Source: Tethya wilhelma (lineage: Eukaryota; Porifera; Demospongiae; Tethyida; Tethyidae). Taken from it: a stretch of 64,000 bases of DNA. Both the position numbers and the translations under genes were made by a program. Location: assembly GCA_964030475.1 (NCBI GenBank), contig CAXIPT010000029.1:19320-83319 (forward strand), written 5' to 3'. Shown here piece by piece: positions 1 to 64,000 of the stretch (position 1 is its first letter; every line of letters begins with the position of its first letter). The notes beneath the pieces are model-generated. The model searched no databases and was not told the origin of the DNA. It worked only from the letters and a program-made list of their open reading frames with translations.

Positions 1-529
1 TGAGTAGCAGTATTATTAGGCTAATACGCATGCGCATTAAATGCCACGTGGATAGATAACGACCTTTGACCTCTACCTACAAAAAATGGCTGCATTGAAG
101 TGTATGAATTTATATACTAAGTTTTAAAGCTTTCTAGCTCTTGTTTTAACACATTTGGGCAGAAAGCGAGTGTAAAAGGCACTATTCCAGATGAGAACAA
201 GTTGTTCTGTGTAGTCAAAACAAGCTCAACGTCTTTTGTTTCTCTGGAAATCGCTTTCAAGAAGCTAAGTCAGTTAGTAAGTAAGTAAGTAAGTAAGTGA
301 GAACAAAATTGCGTGGGTGTAGCTTCTAACTAGCGCTCGCTACAAGTGCTTATGAAAGCTTCTGTGAGTTTTAGGCCATGCAAGCGTTTGTTAATCTGTC
401 TGAGAGAGCTTCTGAGCAAGTTTGAAAGTTTAACTTTGTCTTGCTAGATTTTTATGGTGATAAACATTTTGTATTGTGTCTATGGGACAGTCGGCCCATT
501 CCTACTATACGTACTACCGTACGTATGAT
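1..529 (+). mobile_element. Composite foldback element, 3' part (enters from left edge)
   Basis: Body and right end of the dominant repeat family. Begins inside the body, carries the motif cluster at 25-95, the GTAAGT-rich stretch near 275-300, and ends CCGTACGTATGAT. The hairpin module would lie outside the window. Confidence 0.85.
25..95. promoter_or_regulatory. Promoter-like motif cluster inside composite element
   Basis: In order: ACGCATGCGCATT (NRF1-type palindrome), CCACGTGG (E-box), GACCTTTGACCT (an almost ideal nuclear-receptor DR1 read on the other strand) and AAATGGCTGC (YY1-like). The order and spacing recur in many copies. The motifs are seen; transcription-factor binding is inferred. 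Confidence 0.5.
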
Positions 530-1679
530 AGTAAATATAATCTCATCAATATTTGAAATGGTCATAACTTTTAAACTAGCTAATTAGTAACCATGGAAAC
601 ATAGGTATAGATTCTTTGGGATATTTCAAACATCTTTAAGTCAAAAGTTGGTCATGTGACCATTCCATATTTGCTGAATAAGCAAAAAATGAATAATTAA
701 TTAGGCGGAAATGTTCCCTTGTTGCTATGGTAACCAATTTTTGTATAAATATTTTTTTCATCAAAATATGCCTGAATCTTGATTGGGGTTCAGAAATACT
801 GATCTGGATGAAAGATATGCAGCGGTTTCCATATAATGCACACCTGCCGTTCTCTCCTTCTCGGCTATATCTTGTCAACAATACGATCAGTGGTAACCCC
901 AATCAAGATTATAGAGGTTCATGATGATAGTTATCTCCTGAAAAAGTTTGGTTGCCATAGCAACCTTCTAAGGTTTCCGCCTAATTAATTATTCATAGTT
1001 TAAGGTGTTTTATTGACCGATCATTATTTACATGAATATTCATTATTTTGGTATGAGATTTTGGTAACATGAAAACGAAAGGCCAAAAATTTGTTGTATA
1101 GCAAAAAATTTGGGAAAAGCTATTTGATATCCTGTAGATCTGAATTTCAATTTAGGCAAAATTTCAATCATTTTCAAGGTGACCCGGGCCTTAAGTACGC
1201 AGAGAATATTCCACCACAACTAGATAATCATCTAGTCTAGAGCCAACTGGTATTGCACAACAGTAGACTCTTGAGTCTACACATGCATGCATAAGTGTAC
1301 ATGTTAAGGACTATAGCTATGTTCAAATGTAATGTACATTCTGGTACCATTCCCAAATTCTCCAGGTTTCCAAGCAGCCATGATGACTTTTCGCTATGTA
1401 GACTCCAGCAAAAGTTTTGATGGTAGTGGTTTTGGGGTTATGGTTGAATGCAAGTTGCACAATATCTCATCAACAATGAAACAAAGCATTTTGACTGTGG
1501 TGGTTTCAATTGAAGATAAAGGGTGTTATAGGTGAAAACAAACTTATGTACTGCTGAAATTTTAGGCTCAGAGTCTGCCATGTAAATGAATTCAGTACCG
1601 GTCCTCTGAGAATACAATAGACATTACTAATCTTAGGAGTACCCTGCCAGCTATCTATTGAAACAGCTTAGCACGTAAC
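530..1679. repeat. Inter-element spacer with a 0.3 kb foldback
   Basis: Contains an inverted repeat 689-996 whose arms start ATGAATAATTAATTAGGCGG and continue through a second paired block (CTTGATTGGGGTT near 776, its complement near 893). The rest shows no gene. It may be an independent foldback MITE; target duplication not resolved. Confidence 0.6.
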
Positions 1680-2616
1680 ATCATACGTACGGTAGTACAT
1701 ATAGTAGGAATGGGCCCACTGTCCCATTGACACAATACAAAATGTTTGTGCTTCAAACTCTCAGAGAAAGATAGCTAAGCCTTCAAACATGCATAGAGGC
1801 CTCCCTTAGGTAGTTTTCTAACTGCATGCACCAAGAAATCTGGCAGAAACTTCCTAGAGCACTCTGGAGAGAGCGCTGGCGAGAAGCCACAACAATGCAA
1901 TTTTGTTTTCTTTCTTCCTCCCTCCCTCCCTTCCTAACTGACTTACTTGAACGCGATTTCCAGAAAATAAAAGGCATTGAACCAACTTTGACTGTACACA
2001 GTAACTTTATTTCTTCTGAAGTATGTTCTTTGATATTTGTTTGCTGCCTAAAAGCTACCAAACAAAATCTAGGCAGCTCTCAATTCTCCTATAAAAATTA
2101 CTGTACTGTAATGTAGCCATTTTATGTAGGTAAAGGTTGTCAGTATAACACGTGATTTACACTTATATAATGCGCATGCGCATTGCTACTGGATGCTTTT
2201 TTCAGAGACTGACCGGTCTCTGCTAGCCTTCATGCACCTTAGTGTTGAAAAAAGAGAACGAACAAGCAGTAAAAATTTTGCAAAAATAAGCAGTGTAGGA
2301 ATGGGCAGTGCAGTAAAAAGCAATGAAACAAGGCAAGACTCGGAACTTCGGCACATGACTACTTCATTTTTTTTATGCCCAAGTCTTATGATCTAACAAA
2401 GATTTTACCTGCATGCCTACTGATACTTCATCCCAAATAACCAAGTGATTGCATGCATGACTGTACTGACCCTGGCTCAGAATCACAACATATCCATGAG
2501 ACTGAAATGAAGTAGTCATGTGCCAAAGTTCCGAGTCTTGCCTTAATTGTTTCATTGTTTTTTACTGCACTGCACATTCCTACACTGCTTATTTTTGCAA
2601 AATTTTTACTACTTGT
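1680..2616 (-). mobile_element. Composite foldback element, complete
   Basis: A full-length copy (about 937 bp) in minus orientation: palindromic end ATCATACGTACGG, then TAGGAATGGGC, body with motif cluster near 2105-2185, and the hairpin (arms near 2260-2370 and 2500-2616). Both arms share the copy-specific bases AAGACTCGGAA / TTCCGAGTCTT. Confidence 0.88.
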
Positions 2617-3305
2617 TTATATACTATTCACCCAAATTAGCTGGTTCACGATACAGCCACGAATGGAACAAATAGCCTAAGACTCACCTCAGCTAACAAT
2701 AGATTGTCTGACAAGTCTCATGCTGAGTCAAGACGTAAACGAAGTCCAACGGACTATCAGTGTGTGAACAGGTATATTTCTTGGTACTGAGACAAGACAA
2801 GTGCTGTGAAGGACACTCTTAGAATCCTCAAATGAAGTTCTGTAACAAGTATGTCTACTCAACAGTATTGAGAAACGGGAACAAGAAATGTTCTAGGCAT
2901 GCACACTAGTAGTCAAAAATTGAATGCTGTGGTCAAATTTGCAAAGTCGAATTAACGTGGGGGTTGAAAATCGGTGACTTATGTTACTTTCCTACTGACA
3001 GAGATTTGAGAGATCATGTGTACATGGCAAACAGAGCTTTTCAGCTCTCTTGTCTTGACCAAGAAAATTTACGTCTGAAAATTGACCAATAGAAAATTCC
3101 TAATTTACAACGAAAACACTTTTTTCATCCATACCTTATCATGAAGAATAAAAAGAATGATATGGCCAATGCCAAATCTTCTCATCATTCCAAAGAGATA
3201 AATATGGACATTCAAATGGCAATGATGGTAAAGATGGAAATGGAAACAATAACTGATGCAAATTTTGGACAAGCTCTATTGTAAGCACATCAAAGCAAAT
3301 GACAA
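2617..3305 (-). other. Probable 3' UTR / 3' flank of the EGF gene
   Basis: No convincing ORF, repeat terminus or RNA gene seen. It lies between the stop-codon microsatellite and a composite foldback element, so it probably holds the 3' UTR. I did not find a clear AATAAA on the minus strand. Confidence 0.35.
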
Positions 3306-60426
<57,121 letters not shown>

Positions 60427-61099
60427 CTTGACTAAGTCATAAATATTAGCAACTGAGGACTATAACCTATGCGAGATACTCTCTCTGACCATAGATACTT
60501 AGCCTCACAAACTTCTGATCCGACCTAGCCTCGTACGATTGTTGCATAAACTCACGTAACGAAACCAGAACGCAGCTCAGGAATGGATATCTCGAAATGA
60601 CGACCTTTACCGACATGCAATCTTTGATTAGCTCAGTACTGCTCTTAGGCTTGGGAACGAGATATATGGCATATTACTTTATACTGTATGCAAACACCCG
60701 ACCATTTGAAGAACGAAATGTCTATTATCACCGGACAATCGGTGACTACAGCCACCATTATCTGTAAGGCTACTGCTTCCACCAAAAAATGTACCCAATA
60801 CGAAATTATCGCTTACCGTCAATATCAAATTCATCTGTCTAACATTAGATATTATAATATACGTGTGTGTAGCCTTGGAATTCTTGGAAGCAGGCTCCAA
60901 TATAATAGAAATTCTCGCTCGGTATGTCTGCTGATGGGATCCTCTCAGTTCACTCAACTCCATGAGGTGACGTCATAATTTTGGGGGTTCCCTCTATTCA
61001 GCGACAGTAGTCCACGGGGATATCCGGGTAATTTTGACTCGCTTGCAGCTTGGCGCCAATTGCAAACGATCAGCTGTAAAGTTAGTTTGAGTCGTTCAC
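60427..61099. promoter_or_regulatory. Upstream region of the EGF gene
   Basis: Intergenic space between the EGF gene start (minus) and the Mutator-like relic (plus). A degraded TAGCCTCG..GGGAACGAGA element spans about 60531-60662. A TGACGTCAT palindrome (CRE type) lies at 60968-60976 and a GC-richer block at 60990-61080. Promoter function is inferred from position only. Confidence 0.3.
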
Positions 61100-62739
61100 A
61101 TGGCTAACATTCAAGTTGGAGAAACACCAGATTGGACTCATGGCCTTAAGAGAAATGGTCTTTATTATAGGGGCTTAGTGAATGATACTGATTGCACCAC
61201 TGAACTACATTGCAAGCAATTTAACCATGACTACATACGGTGCAAGGTCCTCTTCTAGGGTAACAACATGCAGCAGACAAAGAAAACAAGGTATAAAAAC
61301 ATATACTTGATAGCTTGATTGAAACTACATTATAATATTGTATTGTCATGATAGCATAATATCTTGAAAACAACTGTACAGGACTTGGTGAAATGCCGCC
61401 AAATTTTTTGGCAACATAGAGGAGTCCAATTCTCTGGTACACAATTTGTCCTGGGAGAAACAAGAAGGTTGGATTGTCAATTTGGAAAACATTATAAAGA
61501 GAAACAACAAAAGAGTATAAGGGTGTGTGTGCAAGGAACATGAAAAATCGGGTGCAAAGCACACATTGTGATACGTGAGTGTATTCTTTAACCCGAGTTC
61601 AAGATTGCAAAGGAAGATAATCACAAAGCATGGAAACTTCGAATGATCAGAGAAGATACTCGCACTTAACTACAGAAAGCTACTGCATCTGGAGAGGCAA
61701 TCAAAACCATAACAAAGTACTTAGTTTCTCTACCAACTGAGGAGGCACACCATAAGACATATCAAACAGGAGGAATGCATGGCATGGCTCAAAGAATGCA
61801 TCCTAAAATCACACAAAAAAATCAGAGACCTTATGTCAAATGGTATCACTGAGGTGCAAACTGTAAGTCAAATGCTACGACATTCAAAGTTGTCCACATG
61901 CAGTGACCTGTGCAAAGAAGAGAAGCCATCCTCCAGTGATTGAGCCTATTATACCACTAAAGATGACATCAAAAACCATATTTATAGGGCCAAGAAAGAG
62001 GAATTGTCAAAATTTGATCAATACAATCTTGAACTAAACTCAAGAGCTTGAAAGAGGAACCAGATAAGTCCAACATGTACATATTTAGGCCATTTTAACA
62101 AAAAGAAAAAACAGAAGAAACACAGGACACTGATGACCACCATAGCAATTTTGAACAGACATTGGTTTGGATACACCAGGACAAATGGAAACAAGACCTG
62201 TTTCAAATCTATGGGAATGATATTTGCCTTATTGACGCTACATACAAAACAACAAAGTATGAGCTACCATTATTCTTCATATGTGTACATACCAATGTCA
62301 GGTACTCAGCTGTAACACAATTCATTATGCAACAGGAAAACATAAGTGAAATTCAAGAAGCACTTGACATTCTCAAACAATGGAACCCCTCATGGAAACC
62401 AAAATACTTTATTCTGAGGCATAAAAATTGGTGCTATTTCCAATGCATTTCCAGATGCCACTACATACCTTTGTGATTTCCATAGGGAACAATATTGGAA
62501 ACGATGGATGAAGGATCAGAAACATGATATGTCTCCAGAAGATGGGGAGAAGGTGAACACTTGAGATGCTACGACCTTGTACACATACACCACCAACAAC
62601 TGAGACTGGTGTAGATGTTGACAGCAACTACAAATCAGCTGAAGCACTCCTGAAATATAATGAGATATTCAAAGATAACCGTCAATTCAAGTTTTGGCTA
62701 AACAACACATGGCTATAAACATTCTACAAGTAAACATGG

Positions 62740-62782
<43 letters not shown>

Positions 62783-63480
62783 TATTTACAACACTTCTGA
62801 ATTGTATGTATGATACCCATGTATGCGTATAGAGATCTCAATTTTCATCGTGCAGTTGATATAAATAATGGGACAGAGGCCCTTAACAAATTAAGTTCTT
62901 AAGTACAGTTACTTGCCAAAACGTCGTTCAATGACACTGTCTCAAATTGTTACAATGCTACTGGATCGGTTTCTACCTGATTGCAGCTATCAAAAGTATT
63001 TTATTTCAAAAATTCAAATCGACATCATTTAATAGATCATACAAGATGTTTGTACCTCCTTACTTATACAGCAGACCCCGGAATATGATTCTACACTGTC
63101 TTGACAGAAAATCAAGCAGTCACAAATTCAGTAAGGAGGATGTAGAGGAAGTACAAGACAATCCAGGGGAGTTCCACATAAAAGGGAAGACACATACACA
63201 TACAGTTAACCTAGGACAAACAATGCCTTCATGTACGTGCTTAGATTGGATTAAGCATCACATTCCTTGCAAACACATGTTTGCCATTTTTGAACACATA
63301 TCAGAGTGGTCATGTAATAATCTACCATAGCAGTATCTCAGTCAGTCTCACCTTTATGCAGATGTAAGCGCACTTCAAACACACTTTAGTCTTTCCAACA
63401 ACTGCAATGTTCCCCCCTCTCATGACTTGCCGGATCATGTCAGCACTTGTGATCCTTGTTTTGATGACAATACTAGTGGA
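61100..63480 (+). pseudogene. Mutator-like (MULE) transposase with SWIM zinc finger, decayed
   Basis: Pieces in changing frames: M-A-N-I-Q-V-G start at 61100; FAR1-like part near 61381-61600 (L-G-E-T-R-R-L-D-C, K-I-G-C-K-A-H-I-V); transposase core 62150-62476 (C-L-I-D-A-T-Y-K-T-T, including the first catalytic Asp); then C-D-F-H-R-E-Q-Y-W after a frameshift at about 62465; SWIM finger near 63235-63300 (C-T-C-x-D-W-x-x-x-H-x-I-P-C-K-H). Many stops and frameshifts, plus a TG repeat at 62742, show it is dead. It represents the autonomous class that could have mobilised the Mutator-type MITEs here; a direct link is not shown. Confidence 0.8.
62742..62781. repeat. (TG)n microsatellite
   Basis: About 40 bp of pure TG inside the MULE relic. 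Confidence 0.95.
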
Positions 63481-63574
63481 AAGGTAAATTAATAGAAATG
63501 TTTAACATATACATGTATATAAACATAAATGTATAGGTTGGTTGCACAATTTTATTGTATACTATATGCATGTA

Positions 63575-64000
63575 TTATACGTACAGTAGTACGTATAATA
63601 GGAATAGACAAATGTCCCATAAACACAATACAAATGTTTATGATCATAAAATCTAGCAAAACAAAATTAACTCTTCAAACTTGCTCAGAGGCTCTCACTG
63701 ACAGATTACCAATTGCATGCAAGGCCTTAAACTCACAGAAACTTCCCTCAGCACTTGTAGAGAGAGCTAGTGGGAAGCCACAATAGTGCAATTTTTGTTC
63801 CGCTTATCATACATACGGTAGTACGTATAGTAGGAATGGGCCGACTGTCCCATAGACACAATACAAAATGTTAGTCACTATCATACGTACGGTAGTACGT
63901 ATAGTAGGAATGGGCCGACTGTCCCATAGACACAATACAAAATGTTGGTCACTATAAAAATCTAGTCAAACAAAATTAAACCTTCAAAGTTGCTCAGAGG
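63575..64000 (-). mobile_element. Composite foldback elements, three overlapping 5' ends at the window edge
   Basis: Minus orientation. A partial copy begins near 63575 and stops at about 63803; a second begins at 63807 (ATCATACATACGG) and breaks after about 70 bp at GTCACTAT; a third begins at about 63878 and leaves the window. The second and third ends are nearly identical. Confidence 0.78.

Noticed and set aside
280..300. Repeated GTAAGT strings as splice donors of hidden host exons
   Set aside because: They form a (GTAA)n-like low-complexity part of the composite element body and recur in every copy without coding sequence before them.

Overview
This is animal nuclear DNA: AT-rich, with GT-AG introns, calcium-binding EGF and Ig modules, and many decayed transposons. 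There is no bacterial gene layout. The EGF/Ig architecture, the short introns where no transposon is present, and the repeat load suggest a sponge-like or other early-branching invertebrate (a demosponge such as Amphimedon is my guess, from memory of its gene style, not from a search).

One host gene organises the window. It lies on the minus strand from a start codon at 60426 to a stop codon at 3420. I could trace 27 exons, and every internal junction is phase 1. The predicted protein is about 1,450 residues: a signal peptide, a cysteine-rich domain resembling the N-terminal domain of properdin, three Ig domains, about 19 short EGF modules of two alternating exon types, one more short EGF, and two terminal EGF modules with calcium-binding signatures. 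Type A is a bare EGF of 114 nt. Type B is an EGF followed by a Ser/Thr/Pro linker. I see no transmembrane segment, so it is probably secreted. The EGF part grew by tandem duplication of A+B units. Several copies have lost or moved splice sites, one copy was deleted down to a stub, and two units near 38-40 kb are almost identical.

The introns are inflated by transposons. By my estimate about a third of the window belongs to one non-autonomous family of roughly 0.95-1.0 kb. Each copy has a foldback hairpin at one end, a body carrying a promoter-like motif cluster (NRF1-type palindrome, CACGTG E-box, nuclear-receptor DR1, YY1-like ATGGC), and a palindromic end reading ..CGTACGTATGAT. About 28 full or partial copies occur in both orientations and are repeatedly nested in each other. 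Other elements include a Mutator-type MITE family with 9-10 bp target duplications, a hAT-type MITE, a pogo-type element with TA duplications, a CAGTGG-ended family with 5 bp duplications, and a large CACTG-ended element. There are also a miniature LTR retrotransposon inside a Penelope-like element, a decayed DIRS/Ngaro-type tyrosine-recombinase retrotransposon (45.5-48.9 kb), and a decayed Mutator-like transposase with a SWIM finger (61.1-63.5 kb).

Between 48.9 and 52.9 kb, inside one intron, there is a mosaic of unrelated gene pieces: a cobalamin-binding-domain fragment (minus), an exon of an E2F partner DP protein (plus), a duplicated LTR/Penelope block, and three exons of a FAR1/ZSWIM-like gene (plus). 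Single N characters sit at or near several of its junctions, so part of it may be an assembly chimera. A single N at 19470 marks a tandem duplication of about 263 bp that looks like an assembly artefact.
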